Source: Streptomyces sp. KL109B
GTDB taxonomy: Bacteria; Actinomycetota; Actinomycetes; Streptomycetales; Streptomycetaceae
Assembly: GCF_030766935.1 (NCBI RefSeq)
Contig: NZ_JASERL010000002.1
Coordinates: 62,001-126,000, forward strand
DNA: 64,000 nucleotides
Direction of reading: 5' to 3'
Shown one piece after another: positions 43,229-52,473 of this stretch (the first letter of the stretch is position 1; every line of letters starts with the position of its first letter). The notes beneath the pieces are model-generated. The model was not told the DNA's origin, did not search any database, and saw only the letters and a program-made list of their open reading frames with translations. Made by a program: the position numbers and the translations under genes.

Positions 43229-44932
43229 ATGCTTGCCGATCGGGTCGCCCTCGGTCTCCAGGCTGCTGCCGGGGCCGATGCGGATCTCGAACTCGCCGCC
43301 GTACTTCTCGTGTCCGGCGACGACCGCCTGCTCGACGACCTCGATGCCCATCTCGCCGCGGACCATGAGCGGGTCACGGCGCAGATCGCGCAGCAGCGCC
43401 CAGCACATACCGATCATGACGATGACGAACGGCACCGCCACGAGGATCGTCAGGTTCTGCAGGCCGGTGAGCGCGTCCCCGGAACCGTTGCCGATCATCA
43501 GCATGATCGCGGCGACGGCGCCCGTGACGACACCCCAGAAGATGACGACGAACTTGCCGGGTTCGAGGGCGCCCTTCTGCGACAGGGTCCCCATGACGAT
43601 CGACGCGGCGTCCGCGCCCGACACGAAGAAGATGCCGACGAGAATCATCACGAGCAGGCCCGTGACCGTGGCCAACGGGTACTCCTGGAGCACGCCGAAG
43701 AGCTGCGTCTCCGGGGTGTCCGCGCCGGCCAGCTTGCCGTCGTCCTTCAGGCTCATCGCGGTGGTGCCGAAGATCGCGAACCAGATCAGGCTGACGGTCG
43801 AGGGCACGAGGATGACGCCGCCGACGAACTGACGGATCGTACGGCCCTTGCTGATGCGCGCGATGAACATGCCGACGAACGGCGACCAGGAGATCCACCA
43901 CGCCCAGTAGAAGACCGTCCAGCTGCTCAGCCAGTCGGCGACTCCCTTGCCGCTGGAGGCCTCGGTGCGGCCGATCAGCTGCGGGAAGTTCTGCAGGTAC
44001 GCGCCGATGGAGGTCGGCAGCTCGTCGAGCATCAGGATCGTCGGGCCCGCGAAGAAGACGAAGACCACGAGGAACAGCGCGAGCACCATGTTGGTGTTCG
44101 ACAGCCACTGGATGCCCTTCTCCACACCGGAGACGGCGGAGGCGACGAACGCGACGGTCAGGACCGCGATGATCGCGACGAGCAGTCCGGTGCTCGCGTG
44201 GTCCATCCAGTCGGCCGCCTCCATGCCGGCGCCGATCTGCAGGGCACCGAGGCCGAGCGAGGCCGCGGAGCCGAACAGCGTCGCGAAGATCGCGATGATG
44301 TCGATGACCCGGCCCCACGTGCCGTGCGCCTTCTCCTCGCCGATGAGCGGGACGAAGACGGACGAGATGGTCTGCCGCCTGCGTCGCCGGAACGTGCTGT
44401 AGGCGATGGCGAGTCCGACGACCGCGTAGATCGCCCACGGGTGCAGCGTCCAGTGGAACAGCGTGGTGGCCAGGGCGATCTCCATGCCCTCGGCCGAGTC
44501 CGCCGGGTCGGTGCCCGGCGGCGGCGTCGTGAAGTGCGCGAGCGGCTCGCTCACTCCGTAGAACATGAGGCCGATGCCCATGCCCGCACTGAACATCATC
44601 GCGATCCAGGAGACCGTACGGAACTCCGGTTCCTCGCCCTCCTTGCCGAGGGGGATCTTCCCGTAGCGGCTCATGGCGAGCCAGAGGGCGAAGACCACGA
44701 AGCCTGTCGCGGCGAGCACGAACGCCCAACCGCCGTTGTGCATCAGGCCGTTGAGCAGCGTATTGGAGACGCTCTCCAGGTTGTCTGTGGCTGCGGCGCC
44801 CCAGACCACGAAGGCCAGAGTGAGCACGGCGGTGACGCCGAACACGATCCGGTCCGTGGCGGGGCCCCGCTCGCCGGTCGCTCCCTCCTCGGGGACGGGT
44901 GCGTCGCTGGGGGTTTTCTGAGGGCTTGTCAC
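43217..44932 (-). CDS. BCCT family transporter (betaine/choline/carnitine)
   Basis: A 571-residue sodium-coupled transporter with twelve membrane segments. Signature GMGIGLMFYGVSEPLAHF (TM3) and WTVFYWAWWISWSPFVGMFIARISKGRT-type region split here as FYWAWWISWSPFVG and FIARISKGRTIR. Charged cytoplasmic tails at both ends. Takes up glycine betaine, choline or a related osmolyte. GTG start with only a weak ribosome site. C-terminus HHED lies in the 19-bp repeat array. Confidence 0.93.
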   Translation of the reverse strand: MTSPQKTPSDAPVPEEGATGERGPATDRIVFGVTAVLTLAFVVWGAAATDNLESVSNTLLNGLMHNGGWAFVLAATGFVVFALWLAMSRYGKIPLGKEGEEPEFRTVSWIAMMFSAGMGIGLMFYGVSEPLAHFTTPPPGTDPADSAEGMEIALATTLFHWTLHPWAIYAVVGLAIAYSTFRRRRRQTISSVFVPLIGEEKAHGTWGRVIDIIAIFATLFGSAASLGLGALQIGAGMEAADWMDHASTGLLVAIIAVLTVAFVASAVSGVEKGIQWLSNTNMVLALFLVVFVFFAGPTILMLDELPTSIGAYLQNFPQLIGRTEASSGKGVADWLSSWTVFYWAWWISWSPFVGMFIARISKGRTIRQFVGGVILVPSTVSLIWFAIFGTTAMSLKDDGKLAGADTPETQLFGVLQEYPLATVTGLLVMILVGIFFVSGADAASIVMGTLSQKGALEPGKFVVIFWGVVTGAVAAIMLMIGNGSGDALTGLQNLTILVAVPFVIVMIGMCWALLRDLRRDPLMVRGEMGIEVVEQAVVAGHEKYGGEFEIRIGPGSSLETEGDPIGKHHED

Positions 44933-44971
44933 CCACTACGACCTACCACACCTGACACTCCCGTAACCCGA

Positions 44972-46270
44972 TCAGCAGCGTGTGTCGGGATCTCCTTCCG
45001 TCAAGTGGTACGTCGCGCGCGCGTCGAGGAGCAGGGCGACCAGGGCCCGCTCGGACTGCCGCAGCGGTACGTAGGCGCCGTCGCCGGACTTCCGCACGGT
45101 GATGCCGTGCAGCGCCAACTCGTCCTTGACCTCGGCGTATTGGGCCTCGCTCAGCCGGTATCCGCAGGGCGGATCCTTGATGACCTCGGCTGCTTCGGCG
45201 GGGTCGTTGTCGACGCCGCCGACGTAGATCGGCCCGCTGTCGGCGAAGCCCTTGGCGCGGGCCGCCGTCGTCGCCGCCTCGATCGCGCCGAGCCGCTCGG
45301 ACGTGTACCGGAAGAGGCCGCCGAGCGCCGCGAGTTGGGAGTCGCGGCGCCGCTGGTTGACGAGCGCCGGATCGTCCTCCTCGGCCGGGGTGCCGGGGTC
45401 GACGCGGCTCTCGATGAGCAGCCCGACGGAGTTCTTGACGCCGGACGCATTGCGCAGGATGCGCTCCTGCCCGTCCCCCGCGGTCTGCTTGATCGGGTCG
45501 CCGGTCTCCGGGTCGGTCCAGATGCCGTACGTGCCGGTGGAGTACCCGGCCGCGTTCGCGGCGGGCCGCACGTGGTCGAGCGAGAGCGTCTCGGCCTCGT
45601 CGTGGACGGCGGCGTCGGTGTTGAGGTTGCGGGGCCAGAGGTCGAAGAGGTCCTTGTCGTAGTACTTCGGAGTGGCCCCGTACTCGTGCAGGTCGTAGAT
45701 GACGTCGGGCCTGCGGTCGCGGATGACGGCGGCCATGGCGCGCGCCTCGGCGGTCTTGAGGGCGATGTGGTCGCGGTTGATGTCGATGCCGTCGGAGTTG
45801 CCGCGGGTGTCGGCGGCGTTGCCGTCGGGGTTGGCGGTGGGCACGACGAGGAGGGTCGTACGGGACAGGAAGCGCTGCGTCGCCCTGTCCTTGGCGTAGG
45901 CGAGGTCGCGGATCTTGGTCAGGCAGGCCTCGCGTCCTGAGGGTTCGTCGCCGTGCTGGGAGCAGACGAGCAGCACGGTGTTGGCGGTGCGGTGCTGTCC
46001 GATCGTCACGAGGTTCAGCGGGCGCCCCTGCTTCGTCTCGCCGATCCGGGAGACGGACACGGCGTCGGAGGCCTTGTCGACCGTCGCGAGGAGGTCCTTC
46101 TCCTCGGGCTGGCTGGTCCAGCGGGCGCCGTCGGTCTCCTCGAAGCCGGTACGGGGCAGGGTGCTGTCGGCGCCCGCCGGGGCCGCCACCACGAGGGGCG
46201 CGGTGAGGGTCGCTGCGGCGGTGGCCAGGGCGAGGGTGCGCGGGCGCGCTCGGGTGGAACGTGCGCTCAT
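44972..46270 (-). CDS. Secreted M14 family zinc carboxypeptidase
   Basis: A 432-residue exopeptidase. Signal peptide about 1-34 (RARPRTLALATAAATLTA..GAD). Zinc ligands H106 and E109 (SQHGDEPSG) and H195 (YDLHEYGAT); substrate Asn-Arg in DINRDH (165-166); catalytic Glu287 in LLIESR. Related to N-acetylmuramoyl-L-Ala-gamma-Glu or general carboxypeptidases. ATG start in an ATGA overlap with the upstream hydrolase gene, so both are translated together and secreted. Confidence 0.92.
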   Translation of the reverse strand: MSARSTRARPRTLALATAAATLTAPLVVAAPAGADSTLPRTGFEETDGARWTSQPEEKDLLATVDKASDAVSVSRIGETKQGRPLNLVTIGQHRTANTVLLVCSQHGDEPSGREACLTKIRDLAYAKDRATQRFLSRTTLLVVPTANPDGNAADTRGNSDGIDINRDHIALKTAEARAMAAVIRDRRPDVIYDLHEYGATPKYYDKDLFDLWPRNLNTDAAVHDEAETLSLDHVRPAANAAGYSTGTYGIWTDPETGDPIKQTAGDGQERILRNASGVKNSVGLLIESRVDPGTPAEEDDPALVNQRRRDSQLAALGGLFRYTSERLGAIEAATTAARAKGFADSGPIYVGGVDNDPAEAAEVIKDPPCGYRLSEAQYAEVKDELALHGITVRKSGDGAYVPLRQSERALVALLLDARATYHLTEGDPDTRC

Positions 46271-48267
46271 CGGTTGCTGCCTCCCGGTATGGGGCGGTCG
46301 AGGCGGTAGGGCTGTACGCCGTCGGCCGCGGGCTTCTGGGGGGTGGCGGTGGCCGAGCCGGAGGTCGCGGCCGCGAAGGCGGCGGGACCGCCGACGACGG
46401 GGACGCGGGCCGCGCTGCGACCGAGGTCGAGGCTGAGGGTCGGCTTGGTGGACGGCGGGTCGATCAGATCCTTGTCGGTGCCGGCGACGATGAGGGCGAG
46501 CCGGTGGCCCTTCGGGACGACGTGGTCGCTGGCGGCCAGGTCGATGGTGAGGGTGTACGGCTTGCCGGGCGTCAGCGCGGTGCCGTGCTCCGGGTTCGCG
46601 TACGTGCCGAGGTCGGCCCAACCGCGGCTGAACACGGTCGAGTTGACGTCGGTGGTCGCGGTCGGCGTGTTCAGGAAGCAGGAGCTGTCGCCGGTGGTGC
46701 TCGGCCCCCAGCAGCTGCGTTCGGTGCCGGTCGTGATGCCCTCGCCCGCGCCCGCGTAGTCGCGGATGGTGGCGGGTCCGAGGTCGACGAGGACGGCGCT
46801 GAGGTGGGCGGTGGACGTCGTCGGGGTCGCGGTGACCGTCACCTTCGAGGAGCCGGAAAGGCGCAGGTCCTTGCCGAGCGGGCGGCTGATGAACCCGGCC
46901 TTCTCCGGGGTCGACCGCTCGATCCGGTCGGCCCAGTCGAGCTCGCCGAGCGCCGGATCGTCGGTGAACGTCTCCTTGCCGGAGCCGGACTTGAGGCCGA
47001 GGGTGCCGACGCCCGCCTTGTCGCCCTTGGCGGGGCGCAGCGCGGTGGTGTCGGTGGCGCGCGGCGGCCAGACCTTGTCGGTGGTCCAGCGGTCGGGGGC
47101 GCGCTCGATGTCGGCCATCGGCTCGCGGTCGATTCCGTTGTCGTAGCCGAGGAGTTCGTGGTCGAACCAGCGGTGCAGGGTGTCGACCCAGTCGGCGCGG
47201 CGGAAGTCGAAGGGGTCGACATGGCCGGTCTGGGCGAGCCAGATCTTGCGGTCGACGCCGTTCTCGGCGAGGGCGTCCCACCACTGGCCGAAGTGCTTGG
47301 CGCGGACGTTCAGGTCCTGCATTCCGTGCACGACGAAGACGCTGGCGCGGACGTTGTCGGCGTCCTTGACGTAGTCGCGCTCCTGCCAGAGGCCGGTCCA
47401 GTCGCCGGTTCTTGGCGCTTCGTCGACAAGTCGTTTCTGTACGGCGGCGCAGCGTTCACGTGCCGCCGGGCTCTCGACGTAGTCGGAAAGCCACTCGGGG
47501 CCCGAGTCGTAGAGCGGGGCGCCCTGCTGGAAGTAGTAGTCGTACCAGGAGGAGATGCCACCGATGGGGACGATGGTCTCCAGGCCCTCGACGCCGGTCG
47601 CGGCGACGCCGTTGGCGACGGTGCCGTCGTAGCTCTTGCCGATCATGCCGGTGCGGCCGTTGGTCCAGTCCGCTTTCGCGCGTTCGGTGCCGGTGCGGGT
47701 GGTGTAGCCCTTGGCGCGGCCGTTCAGCCAGTCGACGACGGCCTTCGCGGAGCCGATGTCGTAGGCCCCGCCGACGTCCACGCAGCCGTCGGAGCGGTTG
47801 GTGCCGAGCAGGTCGACGCCGACGAACGCGTAGCCGCGCGGCACGAAGTAGTTGTCGTAGAAGAGCGGCATCTGTACGACGTTGCCGTCCGCGTCGTACG
47901 TCTTCTTCTGGCTCTCGTTGCCGCGCCCGCAGCAGGAGTAGTACGGGCTGGCGTCCATGATCACGGGGACCTTGCGGCCCTGGGTGTCGAGTTCGCGGGG
48001 GCGGACGATGTCGACGGCGACCCGGTCGGTCCTGCCGTTGTCGTCCCCGTCGAGGCGGGTGTCGACCCAGACGGATTCGCGGATCGCGTCGGCGTAGGAG
48101 TAGACGGGCTTGGATTCGGCCGCCGGTTTGGCGGGTCCCGCCGGGGCGGCCGATGCGGTGGTGCCGGTGGCGACGAGGGCGGACAGCAGGGCGGTGACGA
48201 CCGCGACCGCGAGGGTTCTCCAGCGGTGCGGCGATCTGTGGTGGCTGCGTCTGTCTGGTATCGGCAT
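46267..48267 (-). CDS. Secreted CocE/NonD hydrolase (Xaa-Pro dipeptidyl-peptidase)
   Basis: A 666-residue serine hydrolase of the S15 class. Signal peptide about 1-40 (HHRSPHRWRTLAVAVVTALL..ASA). Catalytic Ser212 in GMIGKSYDGT, Asp in HGMQDLNVRAKHF, His in QTGHVDPFDF. C-terminal jelly-roll domain (about 470-640) with LALIVAGTD. Cleaves X-Pro dipeptides from peptides outside the cell. ATG with upstream GGAAG region; next to M14 and M1 peptidase genes. Confidence 0.93.
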   Translation of the reverse strand: MPIPDRRSHHRSPHRWRTLAVAVVTALLSALVATGTTASAAPAGPAKPAAESKPVYSYADAIRESVWVDTRLDGDDNGRTDRVAVDIVRPRELDTQGRKVPVIMDASPYYSCCGRGNESQKKTYDADGNVVQMPLFYDNYFVPRGYAFVGVDLLGTNRSDGCVDVGGAYDIGSAKAVVDWLNGRAKGYTTRTGTERAKADWTNGRTGMIGKSYDGTVANGVAATGVEGLETIVPIGGISSWYDYYFQQGAPLYDSGPEWLSDYVESPAARERCAAVQKRLVDEAPRTGDWTGLWQERDYVKDADNVRASVFVVHGMQDLNVRAKHFGQWWDALAENGVDRKIWLAQTGHVDPFDFRRADWVDTLHRWFDHELLGYDNGIDREPMADIERAPDRWTTDKVWPPRATDTTALRPAKGDKAGVGTLGLKSGSGKETFTDDPALGELDWADRIERSTPEKAGFISRPLGKDLRLSGSSKVTVTATPTTSTAHLSAVLVDLGPATIRDYAGAGEGITTGTERSCWGPSTTGDSSCFLNTPTATTDVNSTVFSRGWADLGTYANPEHGTALTPGKPYTLTIDLAASDHVVPKGHRLALIVAGTDKDLIDPPSTKPTLSLDLGRSAARVPVVGGPAAFAAATSGSATATPQKPAADGVQPYRLDRPIPGGSNR

Positions 48268-48483
48268 GGCGCGGAAGGTACACCGGTCAATTGCCGTGCG
48301 ACAGAGGGCCGTAGGCACAATCGACAGGTCCGTGGTACGCCAAGACACATGTCGGCCGGATGACGATCGTGTGGCTGGTGCGGCCATGGACAGGGGCGGG
48401 GCCCGAGGTGCTGAATAGGCTGCTGAGTGGTTCCGCACTGTCGGTTCCGAACTGTCGTGACACCCCTACGACTTGGAGTTCTC

Positions 48484-49968
48484 GTGCAGCGCAGATATCG
48501 CAGACTCGTCGTCCCCGGCGCGTTCGCGGCCGCCCTCCTGCTGGCGATCCCGGCGTCGGCCGCCGACTTCGAACCAGGGGCCGCGGGCATCGGCGACCCC
48601 TACTACCCGACGTACGGGAACGGCGGCTACGACGTCTCCCATTACGACCTGCGCCTCAAGTACCAGCCGAAGACGGACCAGTTGGAGGGCACGGCGACGA
48701 TCCTCGCCTCCTCCACGCAGGACCTGTCGCGCTTCGACCTCGACTTCGGGCTCACCGCGAGCGAGGTCCTGGTCAACGGGAAGCGGGCGAAGTTCGCGAA
48801 GTCGGGCGAGCAGGAGCTGGAGGTGACCCCGGCGGCCGGGCTGCCGAAGGGCACGCCGTTCACGGTCGTCGTGAAGTACGCGGGCAAGCCGACCGACGTG
48901 GAGCTGTGGGGCTTCACGTCGCCGCAGCGCACCCCGGACGGCATCGTCCTCGCCAACGAGGCGGAGTCGGCGGCCTGGTGGTTCCCCTCCAACGACCACC
49001 CGCTCGACAAGGCCACGTACGACGTGTCGGTCGCGGTGCCGGACGGTACGCAGGCGATCTCCAACGGGACCTTGCAGTCGCAGAGTTCGAAGCTGGGGTG
49101 GACGCGGTTCAACTGGCGGTCGAGCCATCCGCAGGCGACGTATCTGGCGACGCTCGCGGTCGGCAAGTTCGACATCACCACCGACAGGACCGCGGACGGG
49201 CTGCCCGTCATCAACGCGTACAGCAAGGACCTCGGCGCGAACGAGGGCGCGGCGAAGGCGAGCGTGGAGCGGACGACCGAGGTCGCCGAGTGGCTGGAGT
49301 CGGTCTACGGGAAGTATCCGTTCGAGGCGCTGGGCGGGTACGTACCGAACGTGCCGTCCGGCTTCGCGCTCGAGACGCAGACGCGGCCGTTCTATTCCCC
49401 GAAGCAGTTCGCGAGCGGGTCCAACGTGTCCGTTGTGGTACACGAGTTGGCGCACCAGTGGTACGGCGACAGTGTCTCCGTGCGCGGGTGGAAGGACATC
49501 TGGATCAACGAAGGGTTCGCCCGGTACGCGCAGTGGCTGTGGTCGGAGAAGGAGGGCGAGGGCACGGCGCAGGAGCTCGCCGACTACGCGTACGAGCAGC
49601 ATCCGGCGGACGACGCGTTCTGGACGGTGAAGCCGGGGGATCCGGGGGCGGAGAACCAGTTCGCGGCGGCCGTGTACGACCGGGGGGCGATGGCGATTCA
49701 GGCGTTGCGCAACGCGGTGGGCGAGAAGGACTTCTTCGCGATTTTGAAGGGGTGGCCGCTGCAGCACGCGTACGGCAACGCGAGCGTCTCCGACTTCCGG
49801 GCGTACGCGGAGAAGGTGTCCGGGAAGCCGTTGGGCGAGCTGTTCGACACGTGGCTGTACGAGCCGTCGAAGCCGGCCGCGCCTGCCGCGAGGGCGGCGA
49901 CGGAGCCGGTTCAGCCCAAGTCGTGGAAGCGGATCGCCGCCACGAACGGGGTGCACGGCGAGCACTGA
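48484..49968 (+). CDS. Secreted M1 family metallopeptidase
   Basis: A 494-residue aminopeptidase. Signal peptide 1-26 (RRYRRLVVPGAFAAALLLAIPASA). Zinc motif H320-E321-xx-H324 (VVHELAHQWYGD) with E343 (INEGFARYAQW); exopeptidase region NVPSGFALETQTRP, in which the usual GAMEN is replaced by GFALE. GTG at 48484 has TTGGAG five bases upstream. Divergent from the CocE-M14 operon; together these three enzymes would trim peptides from both ends. Confidence 0.93.
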   Translation: MQRRYRRLVVPGAFAAALLLAIPASAADFEPGAAGIGDPYYPTYGNGGYDVSHYDLRLKYQPKTDQLEGTATILASSTQDLSRFDLDFGLTASEVLVNGKRAKFAKSGEQELEVTPAAGLPKGTPFTVVVKYAGKPTDVELWGFTSPQRTPDGIVLANEAESAAWWFPSNDHPLDKATYDVSVAVPDGTQAISNGTLQSQSSKLGWTRFNWRSSHPQATYLATLAVGKFDITTDRTADGLPVINAYSKDLGANEGAAKASVERTTEVAEWLESVYGKYPFEALGGYVPNVPSGFALETQTRPFYSPKQFASGSNVSVVVHELAHQWYGDSVSVRGWKDIWINEGFARYAQWLWSEKEGEGTAQELADYAYEQHPADDAFWTVKPGDPGAENQFAAAVYDRGAMAIQALRNAVGEKDFFAILKGWPLQHAYGNASVSDFRAYAEKVSGKPLGELFDTWLYEPSKPAAPAARAATEPVQPKSWKRIAATNGVHGEH

Positions 49969-50004
49969 GAGGTCACGGCTCAGCGCTCGCCCGCACCGGA
50001 CGCC

Positions 50005-51465
50005 TCAGGCCGGTTCTTCGGTGGCGTGCGAGTTCGTGAGGGTGAGCGCGCCGCCCGCCGCGATCAGCCCGACGATGACGGCGAGTACGGCGTAGGTGAT
50101 GCGCTCGCCGTGGAAGAAGGACTGCACGAGGTCGCTGCTCCAGACGCCCGCGGGCAGCTGGGTGGTGACCAGTGCGGCGATCAGGGTGCCGACGACGGCG
50201 GTGCCGACGCTGGTGCCGACCTCCTGGGCGGTGTCGTTGAGCGCGGTGCCGATCGAGGTGCGGTTCTCCGGCATCGCCTCGACCAGGGCGATGGCGCAGA
50301 TGGTCATGACCGTGCGCAGCCCGATGGTCATCACGACCATGCAGGCCGCGATGACGGCGTACCCGTGGTCGACGCCCCAGGCGAGGCCGGCCAGCGCCAC
50401 GGTCAGGCAGGCCGCGCCGACGAGGCAGGCGACGCGGTGGCCGAACCTCTTGGCGAGCCACTCCGAGAGCGGCGTCGCCGCGATCATGGTCAGGATGAGC
50501 GGCAGGTTCGCCAGGCCGGCCCGCACGGGGCTCCACCCGTAGGCGTACTGGAAGTGCAGGATCAGCCCGAACATCACGCCGGCCATCGCGACGGACGTGC
50601 CGATCTGCGCGAGGGCGGCGCCGCGCACGGTGCCGTTCGAGAAGATCTTGAGGTCCAGCATGGGGGCCTTGCTGCGGCGCTCGTGCCCCACGAACGCGAG
50701 GCCCGCGACTGCCGCGCCCAGGACCGAGCCGAGCGTGGCAGCGGAGAGCCAGCCGTGCTCGACGCCGCTGGTCAGCGCGTAGCAGGCCAGGCCGATGGTG
50801 AGCACGCTCAGGACGGCGCCCGGCAGGTCGAGCCGGTCGTCGGTGAGGTCCTCGCGCCGGTCGGGCGCGACACCGAACCGCACGCCGATCGCCGCGATGA
50901 GCGCGATCGGCGCGTTGATCAGCAGCAGCCACTGCCAGCTGACGTGGGCGAGCGCGGTGCCGCCGAGCAGCGGGCCGAGGATGAACCCGGACATGCCGAC
51001 GACGATCATCAGGGTCATCGCGCGCATCCGCAGCGCCTGGTCGTCGAAGAGGCGGAAGACGAGCGAGTTGGTGATGGGGGCCATGGCCGCGGCGGCGACG
51101 CCGAGTCCGGCCCGCAGGGCGATGAGCTGCCCGGTGGAGTCGACAGCGACGACGGCGAGGCTCAACACGCCGAAGACGGCGAGGCCGACGAGCAGGACGC
51201 GGCGGCGCCCGAGTCGGTCGGCCATGGATCCCGCCGTGAGCAGCAGGCCGCCGAACGTCAGTGAGTAGGCGCTGGTGACCCATTGCAGGGCGGTCGTGCC
51301 GCTGCCGAGGTCGCGGCCGATGGTGGGCAGCGCGATCGAGAGCAGCGTGTTGTCGACCATCTCGACGAAGAAGGCCAGGCAGAGAGCGGCCAGCGGGATC
51401 CATGCAGCCCGCAGGGATGTGTAGGTCCGGGTGGAAACGGGCCCGGTTTCGGTGGTGGCAGTCAT
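50005..51465 (-). CDS. MFS transporter, DHA2 (14-TM) drug efflux type
   Basis: A 486-residue drug:proton antiporter. Motif A GSMADRLGRRRVLLVGL, motif D1-like VEMVDNTLLSIALPTIGRDL, motif C GFILGPLLGG. About fourteen hydrophobic segments. ATG with GGAGG upstream. Divergent from a TetR-type repressor with strong dyads between, the usual EmrB/QacA-like control unit. Substrate unknown. Confidence 0.93.
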   Translation of the reverse strand: MTATTETGPVSTRTYTSLRAAWIPLAALCLAFFVEMVDNTLLSIALPTIGRDLGSGTTALQWVTSAYSLTFGGLLLTAGSMADRLGRRRVLLVGLAVFGVLSLAVVAVDSTGQLIALRAGLGVAAAAMAPITNSLVFRLFDDQALRMRAMTLMIVVGMSGFILGPLLGGTALAHVSWQWLLLINAPIALIAAIGVRFGVAPDRREDLTDDRLDLPGAVLSVLTIGLACYALTSGVEHGWLSAATLGSVLGAAVAGLAFVGHERRSKAPMLDLKIFSNGTVRGAALAQIGTSVAMAGVMFGLILHFQYAYGWSPVRAGLANLPLILTMIAATPLSEWLAKRFGHRVACLVGAACLTVALAGLAWGVDHGYAVIAACMVVMTIGLRTVMTICAIALVEAMPENRTSIGTALNDTAQEVGTSVGTAVVGTLIAALVTTQLPAGVWSSDLVQSFFHGERITYAVLAVIVGLIAAGGALTLTNSHATEEPA

Positions 51466-51523
51466 GACCGGCCTCCTTTCTGAACGGTGAACGCCGTCGA
51501 GAGTCGAACGGCGCTCGATCATA

Positions 51524-51570
51524 GAACATGGTTCGATGTTCGAACGTGGTTCTACTGTAGAACCATGTTC
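51524..51570. promoter_or_regulatory. Operator cluster of the MFS/TetR pair
   Basis: Three copies of GAAC(A/G)TGGTTC: direct at 51524-51534 and 51542-51552, inverted at 51560-51570. The last two form a 14-bp-arm dyad GAACGTGGTTCTAC-T-GTAGAACCATGTTC (one mismatch) that covers a possible -10, TACTGT (51553-51558). Confidence 0.7.
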
Positions 51571-51603
51571 GATGTGGAGGCAAGTTGTGCTTGGATGGAT
51601 GTC

Positions 51604-52320
51604 ATGACACCCCCGCCGACCCGCTCCGCCGCCGCAGCGTCCTCCCGGGGGCGCCGACGCGCTTCGCACTCGATGGAGGCCGTGCTCGACGCGGCCGTGG
51701 CCGTGCTCGACGAGGCCGGTGGGTCCGCGCTGACGTTCCGCGCCCTCGCCGCCCGGCTCGGCACGGGCGTCGGCACGATCTACTGGTACGTCCAGAACAA
51801 GGACGAGCTCCTCGACCGCGCCACCGACCACGCGATCGGCGGTGTCCTTGCCACCGTGGAGGAGCTGCCGGACAGCGACGACGCCGTCGCCGACCTGCGC
51901 GCGATGGCCGTCACGCTGTTCGACGCGATCGTGGACCGGCCGTGGCTGTCCGCGTACTTCATGCGCAACACCGACGTGCAGGGCAACTCGCTGCGGCTGT
52001 ACGACAGGCTCGGGCGGCAGACGTTGCGGCTCGGCCTCACGACGCGGCAGCGGTTCCACGCCGTTTCGGCGATCACGGGTGTGGTGGTCGGTACGGCGGC
52101 CGATCTGGGGATGGAGATTCCCCAGCGGCTGCTGGACGGGGAGGTGGACCGGGAGGCGTACCTCGGGCAGTTCGCCGAGACGTGGCGGTCGCTCGACGCG
52201 GAGGAGTTCCCGTTCGTGCGTCAGGTCGCCGACGAGTTCGCGGTCCATGACGACCGGGAGCAGTTTCTCGCCGCGCTTGATCTGACCTTGGCGGGGTTGC
52301 GGCTTCAGGCCGGGGCCTGA
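51604..52320 (+). CDS. TetR/AcrR family repressor of the MFS pump
   Basis: A 238-residue regulator. Helix-turn-helix at about 20-65 (LTFRALAARLGTGVGTIYWYVQNKDELL). The C-terminal domain (about 85-235) resembles TetR_C_1/TetR tetracycline-type folds. Start uncertain: ATG 51604 is chosen, but ATGs at 51595 and 51565 are in frame; 51565 lies inside the operator and would give a leaderless message from the predicted -10. Confidence 0.88.
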   Translation: MTPPPTRSAAAASSRGRRRASHSMEAVLDAAVAVLDEAGGSALTFRALAARLGTGVGTIYWYVQNKDELLDRATDHAIGGVLATVEELPDSDDAVADLRAMAVTLFDAIVDRPWLSAYFMRNTDVQGNSLRLYDRLGRQTLRLGLTTRQRFHAVSAITGVVVGTAADLGMEIPQRLLDGEVDREAYLGQFAETWRSLDAEEFPFVRQVADEFAVHDDREQFLAALDLTLAGLRLQAGA

Positions 52321-52343
52321 GTTCGGCGTGCCGTGGTTGCGGT

Positions 52344-52414
52344 CGCGGGGCTCTGCCCCGGGCCCCGCGCCTCAATCGCCGGCGGGGCTTGAATTGCCGA
52401 ACCGACGTTACGGG
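52344..52414. repeat. Dispersed repeat, copy C
   Basis: Same element as copy A (36354), with CTCTGCCCC hairpin, CTCAATCGCCGGCGGGGCTTGA and the following GCCGAACCGACGTTACGGGCG. Directly precedes copy D. Confidence 0.8.
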
Positions 52415-52473
52415 CGCGGGGCTCTGCCCCGGGCCCCGCTGCTCAATCGCCGCAGGGGCTTGAATTGGCGGGG
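52415..52473. repeat. Dispersed repeat, copy D, forming the end of the MpaB-type gene
   Basis: GCGGGGCTCTGCCCC, CTCAATCGCCGCAGGGGCTTGA, then a second GGCGGGGCTTGA. The minus-strand reading of CTCAATCGCC gives the stop codon and last residues of the oxygenase gene. Confidence 0.8.

Noticed and set aside
43106..45940. 944-codon plus-strand open frame opposite BCCT and M14 genes
   Set aside because: Asp/Arg/Glu-rich shadow frame without motif; spans a terminator palindrome and two genes on the other strand.
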